Source of the DNA: Piliocolobus tephrosceles
Lineage: Eukaryota > Chordata > Mammalia > Primates > Cercopithecidae
Direction of reading: 5' to 3'
DNA: 64,000 nucleotides
Assembly (NCBI RefSeq): GCF_002776525.5
Contig: NC_045452.1
Location: 24,233,407-24,297,406, forward strand
In this document: positions 1 through 11,535 of the stretch, piece by piece
Layout of the letters: each line of letters starts with the position of its first letter
Numbering within the stretch: position 1 is the first letter of the stretch
Notes under the pieces: generated by a model
The model's database searches: none
Told to the model about the DNA's origin: nothing
What the model saw: only the letters and a program-made list of their open reading frames with translations
Translations under genes and position numbers: made by a program

Positions 1-1159
1 CCAGAGATCAGAAACTCTAGGCCCACGGGCCCAATCCAGCCTGAAGCCAGGCTTGCGTGACACCATAGTATTTTTTGTTTTTAATTGGAATTAATTCTCA
101 TCGTTTAAAAATCGGGAATTTTCACATAAAAATCCACCGATGAGCTCCGTTTGGAGAAGAGGAGGCCTGGGCAGCAGCCTCCCTCTCGTGCATTCCACTT
201 GCCAGCCGTCTTGACAGACGCGGGCCCGCAGCTGGCCTCAGTCCCCACTAGGCCCACCTGCCTGTCCTGGGAGGCGCCCGAGTTCTCTGGTCCAAGCCTG
301 CCATACTGCAGTGCCTCTGCAGGCCCCCCTCTGTGGGATGACCACCCCCACTCCCTAAGGCTCCTCTTCTGGGAAGCTTCCCGGGACTGCCCCCCGAGTG
401 GCCACCCCGTCCCTCTGTGCAGCCACAGCCCCCGTGGAGGTGGTGGTGCCTGTTCTACCTCGCCTGAGTCCTCCGTGGCTGGCACCGCGGCCTCTGCGGC
501 TGCGCTCTCGCCACAGGGCTGCTGCTCTCTGGCTGGATTCTCCCTCCGTCCTGGCTCTGGGCCTGGCCCACAGTAGGCGCTCAGTAAGTGTTGGCTGAGC
601 AGCAACCAAAGAAGGGCCGGGATTGGGATTCCACAAGGCAGCCTGGGCCGTGGCAGGCGCAGGGCACCGGTCCCTGCAGCTGATGTTCATTTTAAAAGCC
701 CCGAATGTTCATTCGGGGTGGCTCTCGCCAACCAAGGAAGCTAATGATTTCCACGTTCATTTTTCTCCACCTTAATCCCACTGCCAAGACTTCCAGGCCT
801 CTGTTGCTGCTGCCCTCAGACTGGGATCAGATCCCTCCAGAAGGTGCAGTCTGCCTGGGGACTGTCCAGGAGGGCCCACAGGGTCCAGCTGTGCCACCCT
901 GGCCCCTGTGAGGCCACAGCCAGGTCTCAGGGCCGCAGGGTCTGAGGGTAGCAGCTGGCCAGTGTCCCGGGGGCAGAAGAGGGACAGATTAGCTGAGACA
1001 GCACCCCAGGGCCAACACAGCTCTACTGACTCCCTGGGCAGGTGCCAGGGTACCCCTTCATGCTGCTGCTTCCTGAGCAGAGGACAAGGGGGAGTGGGAC
1101 AAGAGCTGCCCCTTCCCAGCCACTAGACGCATCTCAGGGTTTACTGAAAATCTGTGTCA
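1..1159. other. Unique GC-rich sequence, no gene seen
   Basis: No splice-consistent ORF or recognisable protein. Bases 548-596 resemble a MIR/L2 3' end ('cacagtaggcgctcagtaag'). Confidence 0.5.
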
Positions 1160-1255
1160 CAAACCCAGCCAGATACCAGCATCCCATTTTACAGAGAAGA
1201 AACAGGTTCAGAGTGGGTGACCTTGCCAAGGTCACAAGGCTGACAGGGCACTAAG
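1160..1255 (-). mobile_element. MIR SINE fragment
   Basis: Antisense MIR core: 'cccattttacagagaagaaa', then 'ccaaggtcacaaggctgaca'. Confidence 0.7.
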
Positions 1256-1697
1256 CCAGGAGCTTATGCACCTCCCAAAGTGCCCCTACCCTGAAGGGAA
1301 ACAAGACTCCCCTCAGGGTTAGATCCAGAGCTAAGTCCAGGAGGTGGGACTGGTCTGCAGTACAGGAGAGACAGGCACCTGCATCCCAGAGCTGGCTCCA
1401 GACACGTCTCCTTCCTGGAGCCTTGCACAACCTGGGCAGATGCCCAGGACTGATCCTCACCTCTTCAACTACTCTCTTGCCACAGCGGCCCGGCCAGTTG
1501 CCCTCCTCACTGAGGGGGCAGGAAAACAGGCCTAGCTGGAGCCAGCAACCACGCACGAGCCACAGAACACCTTCCTGGGCCTCAGTGTACCCATCTGTCA
1601 TGTAGGGGAACACCCCCAGCCTCTATGGGCTTTTATGGGGGAGCGGGGGCAAACAAGACAGCTGATGATGGACAAGGAAGAGGGAGAACCAGGAAGT

Positions 1698-1885
1698 TAA
1701 ATGCTCCAGCTCTGAGCTGGTCTGGGTTCACATCCTGACTTCTCGATCACCTAGCTGTGACTCACCTGCTCCAGGCCTCAGTTTCCTTATCTGTAAAAAG
1801 AGTAAGGGGGATTATAAGACCAATAGACTCAAGAGACTGTAATGAGGCTGATGGCACAATGCATGGTCGGGACCTCAGCACAATC
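1698..1885 (+). mobile_element. MIR SINE
   Basis: Sense MIR: 'gctctgagctggtctgggtt', then 'cctcagtttccttatctgta'. The stretch 1256-1697 before it shows no gene. Confidence 0.75.
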
Positions 1886-1929
1886 TGACAATCCCAAGGC
1901 CTAAGACCTGTGACCTTGAAGGTGGAGAC

Positions 1930-2180
1930 AGGAAAAAGGAGGGGCTAAACACACGGACCCTGGAGGGTTCACATCCAGCTCTGCTGTACCAGCCTGTGTG
2001 GCCTTGGGCAAGTTACCTAACCTTACTGCCTCAGTTGCCCTGTCTGTAAAACGGGGCTATTAATGACAGTTCTCACCTTATCAGGTTGTGCTGGGGCTTA
2101 AATTAGACAACTCAGGTTCTGTACTTAGAACAGCACCTGGCACCAGTGACGCTCAAATAGCATTAGTTTGCTTCTCATTA
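1930..2180 (+). mobile_element. MIR SINE, nearly full length
   Basis: Sense order of 'ccttgggcaagttacctaac', 'ctgtctgtaaaacggggcta' and 'aacagcacctggcaccagtg'. Confidence 0.85.
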
Positions 2181-2254
2181 CTCTCGAGATTATAAAGGCA
2201 ACCAGTCCCCAGCTCAAGGAGATGCTCCTGCTGTCCCCAGGAGACCGAGTGCCT

Positions 2255-2375
2255 GATTTTTCATTCAGAAAATAATCAGACAGACCTACGTTCAAATTCT
2301 ACCTCTGCCAGCTGGCACCTCTGGGCAGGCCTCAGTTTCCTCAGCTATGAAGTGGGGGCACAGCACCTACCGCAG
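2255..2375 (+). mobile_element. MIR SINE fragment
   Basis: Sense fragment with 'ttcaaattctacctctgcca' and 'ggcctcagtttcctcagcta'. Confidence 0.7.
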
Positions 2376-2639
2376 CTGCTCTCCAGCTACGCCCAAGCCT
2401 CCCCTTCCCATTGCCCCTCCCCAGCTCTCCAGTGAAATGAAGACAGCTCAGTTGGGGACCCTGGCCACAGCCCCAACAGTGGCCAGATGGGGCACCGGAC
2501 CCAGAACAGCCCCTTGTCCACATGTCTGAGAGCCCCAGGGCTGCCTAGGCAGGTGGCTGGGGGGACCAGCTGAACCTCTCAGGGCCCAGATTGTTCCAGA
2601 AGCCATGGAGGGGTCCCACCTGGAGAGAGGGATGAGGTC

Positions 2640-2880
2640 CCCTCAGAGAGGCCTTTCCTGACCCCCTAGCTTCAGTCGTTCCCAGTTTTCCTGTTTCTAT
2701 GGTAACGACCATTATCTAAAGTCATCCTTCTTCACCTGTGAGTTTTCTGTCTTTGCCCTCCCTCACCCAGGGTCCATGAGTGTGGGGATTTTTGTCTGTC
2801 TTGATCCCTGCTAGACCTCTAGCATCTAGAATAATGCAAAGCACATAGTAGGTGCTCAACAAATATTTGCCATCAATAAA
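2640..2880 (+). mobile_element. L2 LINE 3' end
   Basis: Runs 'gaggcctttcctgaccccct' through 'acatagtaggtgctcaacaa', the usual L2 tail. Confidence 0.75.
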
Positions 2881-4960
2881 GATTCTCAGATGGTAACACT
2901 TAGCTAGAAGGCTGAGATGGCGGAGCTCCCTGCCTGTGTGTATCTCCCCTTCCTGGGAGACGGCCCCATTCAGCTGTGGTCCCCTCCCTATCTCCATCTC
3001 CCCACAGCAGGGGCGAGGAGGCCTGGAGTTGGTCCCCTCTACAGCCAGGAAGCGTGTCACTTTCACTGCAGTGCAACTGGGTTTCTTGGGTGAGGGAGGG
3101 ACCTGGGCAATTTTCTGGCTCACAGCTTATTCCAGAGCTGCCTGGTGACACAGACGTCCCAGCCCCCGCAGGCCCATGGAGGCCCTGCTCCAGCAGATGC
3201 AGCCTGGGATTCCCACCCTCGTGCCCACCCACGGGGACTGAAGGGGCTTGCTGACTGAGCCCCAGGATGTCATCTGGGGGCTGGGCTCCCGTCCCCAGCC
3301 CCAGCCCCTCACGTGTGCACAGCACTCCCCCGTTACAGTTTACAAAGTGCGTTCACAGACATTATCACGTCGGCTCCTAAACGCCCCCTAAAAACCACAA
3401 TAAATCTCTCGCTCTGGCTCCCGAGCCCACCGGCTGCTGCGTAATCAGTGAGCAGAGAGGCCTCAGGGCCCAGAGCCTGCCAAAGCCGATGCAGCGCCAG
3501 CAGGGGCAGAGGGGGCTCCACGTGGGCGGGTGGCAGGTGGCGGGTGGCAGGCCCAGCTGGGGCGCTGCGGGAGTGAGGAGCCTGCCGGAGGCCCAGTCCT
3601 GCAGAGGCAAAATCAAAAAATGCTGTCTCAACACAGAATGTCTCCTGGAAGATGGGGCCAGCAGGTCTTGAGGGGAGGTGATGGGGACCCAGGGGCGGGG
3701 CAAAGTCTAGGAAGGGGCCTAGAGGGCTCCTTAGCACTTAGGAGCATCCTTGAGGAGGTGCAGCTTGGAGGTAAACATGGTTCTCAGTCCAGCACTGGGG
3801 GCCCGGGGACAGTCAGCCCAGCTGGCTTCTCCTGCTCTGCTCTTCTTCATTCCTAGATAACAGCCCTCCACTAGCGCGGGCCCCCTGGCTGTGGGCTCCC
3901 GCGGCAGGGCTCCCCATGTGCCAAGCCTTTATGCACTTGGCCGCTCTTTTTGTCTGCAAGATTCTTACCACTGTGTTGAAGTCCAAACCTTCCTTGAAGG
4001 GAAATTGAGAACTCTCTCACCTGGAGATCCCTCCCTAGCTTCTGGAAGCCACACTTGGGCCCGACAACTGCACCTGGGTTCCCCTCCCTTAACTGTCACA
4101 AGTCCCTTTACCACTTTGTACCCTCGTGCTGCCTTTGCAATGGCCCAGAGCCCCCACATGCAAAAGGGGTGCCTCTGAACGACAGTGACACGGCAATGAC
4201 ATGAGGCTTCAGGCTTGTAGGAGGAGGTGAGACCCCATGTGACAGACACAGCCAGCACCGCTCCTGTGTTTGCAGCCCAGCCACTGGCCCTGGGCAGCCC
4301 CAGAGAAAGATTCCCCCAAACGTCTGAGCCGAATCAGCCAGCGGCTGTGGTTGGGTTATGTTTTTTCACATTTCCCTTGATTCTCAAAGTTATAGGAGCT
4401 CAACTTACAAACTATGGAAAGTTCAAGAAGTTTAAATAAGCGGGGAAGGGAGGGCCTGGTGTAAGGGGGCGGTGGCTGCCCTGGCAGGCTTCCCTCCCGC
4501 AGCCTGCCCCGTAAGCCTTGGGCTGGACCTCCAGGCTGCAGAGGTGGCTGATCTGTCACAGTGGCGGTTGTGGCAGTGTCACAGCAGGCATGAAGCAGGT
4601 GGCAGCTTCTCTGTGGTCACCTCTGAAAGGATCCAGCATTTCTGCTTTCCCTGGATATCAAAACCAGCTGCCAGAGCTGAGCCTTGGTCGGGGGTCAGGG
4701 GTACCATAGGCCCTGTGAAGTGTTCACGCTGCGGTGTCTGAAGCCTGGTACAGGCAGAGGGAGCAGGGGAACTGGAGGTGGGAGGTGACTCATGGGGCAG
4801 ATGTCCTCCCTCCCAGGGGACACTGGACCCCCTCCGTGAGACCCCTGAGCGCACAGCCAGAGGACTTTGACAGCAGAGCCCAGGGAGCCCCAGGGCCTGG
4901 CTCCTTGGCCTGGGATCCCAGGTCCTTCCTCCAAGAAGGAACTTGTATCCAGAAGTACCA
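2881..4960. other. Unique sequence, no gene seen
   Basis: GC-rich with no repeat or convincing exon. A short duplication of GGGTGGCAGGTGGC lies near 3535-3560. Open frames on both strands are unrelated to known families. Confidence 0.5.
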
Positions 4961-5000
4961 AGAATTCTTACAATGTAACAATCAAAGGACAAGTAGACCC

Positions 5001-5281
5001 TTTTTTTTTTTTTTTTTTTTGAGACGGAGTCTCGCCCTGTTGCCCAGGCTGGAGTGCAATGGTGTGATCTCGGCTCACTGCAACCTCTGCCTCCCGGGTT
5101 CAAGCAATTCTCTCCCTCAGCCTCCAGAGTAGCTAAGATTACAGGCATGTTCCACCACACCTGGCTAATTTTTTGCATCTTTAGTAGAGACAGGGTTTCA
5201 CTGGAACTCCTGACCTCGTGATCCACCTGCCTCCACCTCCCAAAGTGCTAGGATTACAGGCATGAGCCACCACGCCCAGCC
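5001..5281 (-). mobile_element. Alu
   Basis: T20 head, antisense Alu body, ends 'gagccaccacgcccagcc'. Short internal deletion before 'ggaactcctgacctcg'. Inserted in L1M. Confidence 0.9.
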
Positions 5282-5347
5282 CAAATAGACCAATTTTTAA
5301 ATGGGCAAAGGATTGGAATAGAATTTCTCCAAAGAAGATATTCAAAT

Positions 5348-5635
5348 GGCCAGGTGCAGTGGTTCATGCCTGTAATCCCAGCACTTTGGGAGGCCGAGGT
5401 AGGCGGATAACCTGAGGTCAGGAGTTTGAGATCAGCCTGGCCAACATGGTGAAATCGTGTCTCTACTAAAAATACAAAAATCAGTCGGGCGTGGTGGTGG
5501 GCGCCTGTAATCCCAGCTACTTGGGAGGCTGAGGGAGGAGAATCACTTGACCCCAGGAGGCGGAGGTTTCAGCGAGACAAGATCACACCACTTCCTGAGT
5601 GACAGAGTGAAGCCCTGTCTCAAAAAAAAAAAAAA
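5348..5635 (+). mobile_element. Alu
   Basis: Starts 'ggccaggtgcagtggttcat' and ends in A-tail. Inserted in L1M. Confidence 0.9.
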
Positions 5636-5962
5636 TTCTAGATATAATTAGTCATTAGTCAAAATCACAATGAGATGCCATTTAATACCCACTGGGATAT
5701 CAAAAAGACAAGCAATAACACGTGTTGGTGAATATTTGCAGAAAATGGAATACGTGTGCTTTGCTGGTGGGGATATAAAATGGTGCAGCCACTGTGAAAA
5801 CCATCTAGCTATTTGGCAAAACATTAAAAAATGAGTTACTCTATGACCTAGCAGCTTCACTCCTAGGTATACACACCTAGGTATACACACCCAAAAGAAG
5901 ATACAGTATATGTTCACATGAAAACCTGAACACAAATGTTTCCAAGCAGCATATATATATAT

Positions 5963-6247
5963 TTTTTTTTCCTGAGATGGAGTTTCACTCTTGTTACCCA
6001 GGGTGGAGTGCAATGGTGCAATCTTGGCTCACTGCAACCTCTGCCTCCCAGGTTCAAGTGATTCTCCTGCCTCAGCCTCCCTAGTAGCTGGGATTACAGG
6101 CATGTGCCACCATGCCCAGCTAATTTTTGTATTTTTAGTAGAGACAGAGGTTGGTCAGGCTGGTCTCAAACTCCTTACCTCAGGTGAGCCACCTGCCTTG
6201 GCCTCCCAAAGTGCTAGGATTACAGGTGTGAGCCACTGTGCCTGGCC
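5963..6247 (-). mobile_element. Alu
   Basis: Poly-T start and antisense body ending 'gagccactgtgcctggcc'. Inserted in L1M. Confidence 0.9.
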
Positions 6248-6640
6248 CCAGCAGCATTATTCATGATCTCCACAAAGTAGAAACAACCCATATGTCCACT
6301 CACGGATGAATGGATCAACAAGATGTGGCATATCCATACAGGGGAATATTATTCAGCCATAAAAAGGAGTGAAGTACCTATTCATGCTACTATACATTAT
6401 GCTAAGTGAAGGAAGCCAAACACATATTGTCTGGATTCCATTCATTGGAAATGTCCAAAATTGGCAAATCCATGCAGACAGAAAGTAGATTAGCAGTTGC
6501 CAGGGGCTGGAGAAGAGGGGAAATTGGAGAGTGATTTCTAATGGATATGGAGTTTCTTTTGGAGATTATTAAAATGTTCTGGAATTAGATAGTAGTGATG
6601 ATTAAAAACCACTGAATTATATACCTTAAAAGGGAGAATT

Positions 6641-6943
6641 GGCTGGGCGCGGTGGCTCAAGCCTGTAATCCCCGCACTTTGGGAGGCCGAGACGGGCGGA
6701 TCACGAGGTCAGGAGATCGAGACCATCCTGGCTAACACGGTGAAACCCCGTCTCTACTAAAAAATACAAAAAACTAGCCGGGCGATTTGGCGGGTGCCTG
6801 TAGTCCCAGCTACTCGGGAGGCTGAGGCAGGAGAATGGCGTAAACCTAGGAGGCGGAGCTTGCAGTGAGCTGAGATCCGGCCACTGCACTCCAGCCTGGG
6901 CGGCAGAGTGAGACTCTGTCTCAAAAAAAAAAAAAAAAAAAAA
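6641..6943 (+). mobile_element. AluY of Old World monkey type (AluYR-like)
   Basis: Carries 'ggctcaagcctgtaatcc', 'gagacgggcggatcacgagg', 'aactagccgggcg', 'ggcgtaaacc' and 'gagatccggccactg'. It lies in the L1 3' UTR and its A-tail runs into the assembly gap. Confidence 0.88.
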
Positions 6944-6951
6944 GGAAGAAT

Positions 6952-7051
6952 NNNNNNNNNNNNNNNNNNNNNNNNNNNNNNNNNNNNNNNNNNNNNNNNN
7001 NNNNNNNNNNNNNNNNNNNNNNNNNNNNNNNNNNNNNNNNNNNNNNNNNNN
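6952..7051. other. Assembly gap of 100 N
   Basis: The left flank 6923-6951 (A21 plus GGAAGAAT) and the right flank 7052-7080 are the same 29 bases. The contigs probably overlap and were not merged, so the gap and one copy are likely artefactual. Confidence 0.9.
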
Positions 7052-7123
7052 AAAAAAAAAAAAAAAAAAAAAGGAAGAATTACATGGTATTTGAGTTTTA
7101 TCTTAATAAAACTGTTTATTATT

Positions 7124-7713
7124 TATTTAGAGACAGTTTCATTCTGTCCCCCAGGCTGCAGTACAGCAGTGCAATCACGGCTCACTGCAGCCTGGAACTC
7201 TTGGGCTTAAGTGATTCTCCCGCCTCAGCCTCGTGAGCAGCTGGGACTACAGGTATGCATCATTACACCTGGCTAATTTTTTTTTTTTTTTTTGAGATGG
7301 AGTCTCGCTCTGTCGCCCAGGCTGGAGTGCAGTGGCGCAATCTCGGCTCACTGCAAGCTCCGCCTCCCGGGTTCACACCATTCTCCTGCCTCAGCCTCGT
7401 GAGTAGCTGGGACTACAGGCGCCTGTCACCACACCTGGCTAATTTTTTTGTATTTTTAGTAGAGACGGGGTTTCACCGTGTTAGCCAGGATGGTCTCGAT
7501 CTCTTGACCTCGTGATCCGCCCGCCTCGGCCTCCCAAAGTGCTGGGATTACAGGCGTGAGCCACCGCGCCCGGCCTAATTTTTTAAATTTTTAGTAGAGA
7601 AGAGTTCTCACTATGTTGCCCAAGCCTGTCTCAAACTCCTGAGCTCAAGGAAGCCTCCCACCTTGGCCTCCTACAGTGCTGTGATTACAGATGTGAGGTA
7701 CCATGCCTGGCCA
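7124..7713 (-). mobile_element. Old Alu (AluJ-like) split by a younger Alu
   Basis: Halves at about 7124-7276 and 7576-7713 form one diverged antisense Alu. The break carries 'ctaatttttt' on both sides, the inner element's target duplication. Confidence 0.8.
7277..7575 (-). mobile_element. AluY nested in older Alu
   Basis: Low divergence: 'caagctccgcctcccggg', 'tgttagccaggatggtctcg', ends 'ccaccgcgcccggcc'. Confidence 0.9.
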
Positions 7714-7914
7714 ATAAAAACTGTTTTTTCAATAAATAGGGTCCCCACACCCAGTCTATTCCACAGGCCCCTGGGAGCCAGCCCTGCTCCCTGCCTGGGC
7801 TCAGCCCCTGCTCCTCCCAAGCCACTGTCCTGGGACAATGAGACACAATGGGGGCAGGGATGCCAGGGAGTGGACCTGCTGAGGTGGGCTGGGCTTCCTC
7901 CACTGGGTCCAGCT

Positions 7915-8130
7915 GCCTCCTGCCTTGGGCCTTTCGCTGTGGCTGTTCCTTCTTCCTGCAATACTCTTCACCGTGTCCTGCTCACCCTCCAGAGCTCAGT
8001 TCAGTGTGCTGGTTCGCAGAGGGGCCTTGTCTGACCCTACACCCTTGTAACTGATTCTCAGTCCTCTCCCAGTTCCCAACCTTTGACACAATCATGGGGC
8101 TTGGGGGATTCATACCAGCCTATGGGTCAC
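7915..8130 (+). mobile_element. L2 LINE fragment
   Basis: L2-like phrases 'ttgggcctttcgctgtggct' and 'gaggggccttgtctgaccct'. 7714-7914 is unique with no gene seen. Confidence 0.55.
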
Positions 8131-8428
8131 TTTTTTTTTTTTGGAGACAGAATCTCGCTCTGTCGCCCAGGCTGGAGTGCAGTAGTGCGATCTCGGCTCA
8201 CTGCAACCTTCATCTCCTGGATTCAAGCGATTCTCCTGCGTGCCTCAGCCTCCCAAGTAGCTGGGATTACAGGCACCTGCCAGTATGCCCGCCGAATTTT
8301 TGTATTTTTAGTAGAGACAGGGTTTCACCATGTTGGCCAGGCTGTTCTCGAACTCCTGACCTGAAGTGATCCACTGGCCTTGGCTTCTTAAAGTGCTGGG
8401 ATTACAGGCGTGAGCCACTGCGCCCAAC
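8131..8428 (-). mobile_element. Alu with target-site duplication
   Basis: T12 start and full antisense body. Flanks 'tatgggtcactt' and 'catgggccactt' are the likely duplication. Confidence 0.9.
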
Positions 8429-8659
8429 CACCCATGGGCCACTTTAGGCCCAGCCTCTAGTCCACTCAAAGAGGCCAGGATGGGATCCACATAGTCCCAT
8501 GAACTGCTGGGGTGCAGACGTCTCCAGCTCTCTGATCCACAAGGTTGCCAAGCTGGAACCCCCGCTTGGCCATGGGCATCTGTGCATTTGGCGTCCTTGT
8601 CCTCCAGCCTCCCTAAGGGCCTCAGCTGAACCTGTAGGCCCGGCCGGCCTTCCAGCCTG

Positions 8660-9435
8660 ATTGACCAGATCTCTCAGGAATCATCCTTGACGCCTCTGCT
8701 CACTCCCTCTCTCCTGCGTCCAACCATCAGCAAATCCTGTTAGATTATTTTCAGAGCCTCCTCTCTGTCTCCCTGTCCTGCCCTGGCCCCTCCCCCAGTC
8801 TATTCTCAACTCAGCAGCCAGAGGGGATCCTTTTAAATGGTGCGTCCAGGAGGCCTCACCATCTGGCCCCCATTTCCTCTCTGAGCTCATCTGCCACCTC
8901 CTCCCCACCACTTCCCTGCAGCCACATTGGCTCCTGTTACTCCCCAACTGTGCCAGGCACGCTCCCCGCTCGGGGCCTTTGCTCTCTGCCTGGAAGGAAT
9001 GCTCTTCCCCCAGAGCTACCTTCTCACCTCCTCACTCACTTCCTGTCTTTGCTCAGATGCCACTTTCTCAATGAGACCTTCTGCGGACACCTATTTATAA
9101 CGGAAAAAAACAAATGTATCCCCTTTCTGGCCTTCCCTGTTTTATTTTTCTCCTTAGCACTGAGCACTCTTGATCACAATATATGTTTCTTCCTTATTAT
9201 GTTTTTTGTCTGTTTCTGTCCACTGGAATGTGATCTACAGGGGGCAGGGGTTTGTCTGTCTTGTCCACTGTTGTGTCCCCAGCACAGAGGCTCTGAAAAT
9301 TATCTAACAGGATTTGCTGGGGCCTGTAGGGCTCACATTAGATGCTCCAAAGACATGTGCAGTACNNNNNNNNNNGGGGCCTGTAGGGCTCACATTAGAT
9401 GCTCCAAAGACATGTGCAGTACGAATGAATGAGTG
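8660..9435 (+). mobile_element. L2 LINE, long 3' portion
   Basis: About 780 bp of sense L2 with phrases such as 'gagcctcctctctgtctccc', 'tggaatgtgatctacagggg' and a GAATGAATGAGTGAATGAAT tail. Interrupted by the 10-N gap and its duplicated flank. Non-coding relic. Confidence 0.8.
9366..9375. other. Assembly gap of 10 N
   Basis: The 47 bases before the gap (9319-9365) are repeated exactly after it (9376-9422). This looks like an unmerged contig overlap inside an L2 element. Confidence 0.9.
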
Positions 9436-9453
9436 AATGAATAAACGAACCTT

Positions 9454-9776
9454 GGCTGGGCGTGGTGACTCACACTTGTAATCCCAGTACTTTGGGAGGC
9501 CGAGGCAGGCTGATCACGAGGTCAGGAGTTTGAGACCAGCCTGGCCAACATAGTGAAACTCCATCTCTACTAAAAATACAAAAATTAGCTGGGTGTGGTG
9601 GCACATGCCTGTAATCCCAGCTACTCAAGAGGCTGAGGCAGAATAGCTTGAACCCAGGAGGTGGAGGTTGCAGTGAGGCAAGATAGTGCCACTGCGCTCT
9701 AACCCAGGTGACTGAGACTCTGTCTCAAAATAAATAAATAAATACATAAAATAACAAAAATGAAACAAAAAAAAAC
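9454..9776 (+). mobile_element. Alu
   Basis: Starts 'ggctgggcgtggtgactcac' with an AAAT-rich tail. 8429-8659 before the L2 is unique. Confidence 0.88.
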
Positions 9777-10704
9777 AAATCTCTCTGAGGTCCAGGCTTG
9801 TTCCTTCTGGGTTGGCCTGCCCTAGGCCCCATGCGGTCCCACCTGCTGCCTTGTCCCCCACCGCTCTAGCTTGCTGTGTGCCACTTTACTGCCCCTACTG
9901 AAGGCTGCCAGACAGGCACAGCCACGGGAAGCACCGGAAGTTGAGTTGAGTTCAACAGAAGATGATCCAGGACTGGCCCGTCTCCACCAGGTTCAGAACC
10001 ATTTACACAACACCTTCTCCAGCAGGCCCAGGTGCACCCCAGTGCCTGGACTCCTCTGAGGGTCACTCCTAGCCACTACCACCATTTTGCATTTCTTCCC
10101 CCCTTTACCTCTCTATACTCATTTCCTACTTGAGCCTCAAATCCAGCCTGGCCAGATAGACAGAGTGGGCACAGCAGGGTCATGGGGGCCATTGCACAAA
10201 TGAGTAAAGGAGTTGAGAAGCCACATGGGTTGCCCAAGTCCTCCCCTACTCTCCCCACCCCATGCCCCTGCCTGATGAAGTTGGATAGGGCGTGCTGGCT
10301 GGCCAGGACACTATGTGGGCATGGGGAGTCCCCAAGCCACATCCTACCCCATGGATGCTGCCAGCTGGCAGACTGAGGCCAAAGGCAGCCCCACTGCAGC
10401 ACTGCACAGGGACTTCATGCGGGGCCGTGGACGTGGAGGACCTGGAGGCCTGGAGACCTGGAAGAGCCTGTCGGCTGCAGAGGTGGTGAGTGTGTGTGTA
10501 GGTGTTGTAGGTGTGTGCATGTGTGCACGCACATGCATGTACATGTGTGTATTACAGGGCACAGGACTCATGATGTGACAGATCACCATGGGGTCCCCAA
10601 ATCCCCGCCTCTCACCCCAGCAACTCCAAGGGGTGGCTTGGAGATGGGAAGGGCACCCACGAGGGAGAGAAGGGGGTTTCTGGACCATTCAACAAGGGGC
10701 ATCA
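9777..10704. other. Unique sequence, no gene seen
   Basis: GC-rich, no recognised protein. Contains the TG-rich tract at 10484-10552. Confidence 0.5.
10484..10552. repeat. TG-rich purine-pyrimidine tract
   Basis: Imperfect alternating TG/CA including 'gtgtgcacgcacatgcatgt'. Alternating purine-pyrimidine DNA can adopt Z-form (known). Confidence 0.7.
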
Positions 10705-10716
10705 CAGAATAGGATC

Positions 10717-10994
10717 TTTTTTTTTTTTTTTTTTTTTTTGAGACAGAGTCTTGTTCTGTCGCCCTGGCTGGAGTGCAGTGGCACGATCTCAGCCCACTGC
10801 AAGCTCCGCCTCCCGGGTTTACGCCATTCTCCTGCCTCAGCCTCCGGAGTAGCTGGGACTACAGGCGCCCGCCACCTCGCCCTGCTAGTTTTTTGTATTT
10901 TTAGTAGAGACAGGGTTTCACCGTGTTAGCCAGGATGGTCTCGATCTCCTGACCTTGTGATCCGCCCGTCTCAGCCTCCCAAAGTGCTGGGATT
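10717..10994 (-). mobile_element. 5'-truncated AluYR-like insertion with exact TSD
   Basis: Antisense 'cgggtttacgccattctcc' and 'cgccacctcgccctgctag' show the Old World monkey variants. It ends abruptly at 'gtgctgggatt', so the first ~30 bases of the element are missing. CAGAATAGGATCTT flanks both sides (10705-10718, 10995-11008). Confidence 0.9.
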
Positions 10995-11019
10995 CAGAAT
11001 AGGATCTTAACCAGCGTAT

Positions 11020-11535
11020 GGAACAGCAAAGTCAGCCAGATCCAGTTGCAAAACCCAACTGCTCAAGTACTCACTGCAGTTGAGGCAGGCGGCCCAGTCT
11101 CGTTAAGCTTCAATTATATTATCTGCAAAATGGGCCTAATAATTCCCATGTGACAGGGCGGTCAGAATAAAACAAGATGCAGGTTGGGCACAAGGCCTCA
11201 CTCCTGTAATCCCAGCACTTTGGGAGGCTGAGGCGGGCAGATCATCTGAGGTCAGGAGTTCGAGACCAGCCTGGCCAACATGGTGAAACCCCTTCTCTAC
11301 TAAAAATACACAAATTAGCCAGATGTGGTGGCAGATGCCTGTAGTCCCAGCGACTTGGGAGGCTGAGGCAGGAGAATCGCTTGAACCTGGGAGGCAAATG
11401 TTGCAGTGAGCTGAAATTGCGCCACTGCACTCCAGCCTGGGCGACAGAGTGAGACTCCAACTCAGAAAACAAAACAAAACGAAACAAAACACAATGCAGT
11501 GCATACTCAATACGTGATCACTATTTAGTTTGTTG
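11020..11535 (+). mobile_element. MIR SINE split by an Alu
   Basis: The left part has 'tatctgcaaaatgggcctaa' (11020-11181) and the right part 'gcagtgcatactcaatacgt' (about 11492-11535). The Alu between explains the split. Confidence 0.7.
11182..11491 (+). mobile_element. Alu inserted in MIR
   Basis: Starts 'ggttgggcacaaggcctcac'; tail of AAAAC units. Confidence 0.9.

Larger units (their letters stand above)
4961..7120 (+). mobile_element. L1M relic: ORF2 end and 3' UTR, split by four Alus
   Basis: Sense L1 pieces appear in order at about 4961-5000, 5282-5347 ('aatgggcaaaggattggaat'), 5636-5962 ('caatgagatgccatttaata', 'ggcaaaacattaaaaaatga'), 6248-6640 ('cagcagcattattcatgatc', 'ttgccaggggctggagaaga') and 7073-7120 ('tcttaataaaactgtttatt'). 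The frame is broken. A 15-bp tandem copy (CTAGGTATACACACC type) sits near 5863-5892. A non-autonomous fossil with no intact protein. Confidence 0.85.
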
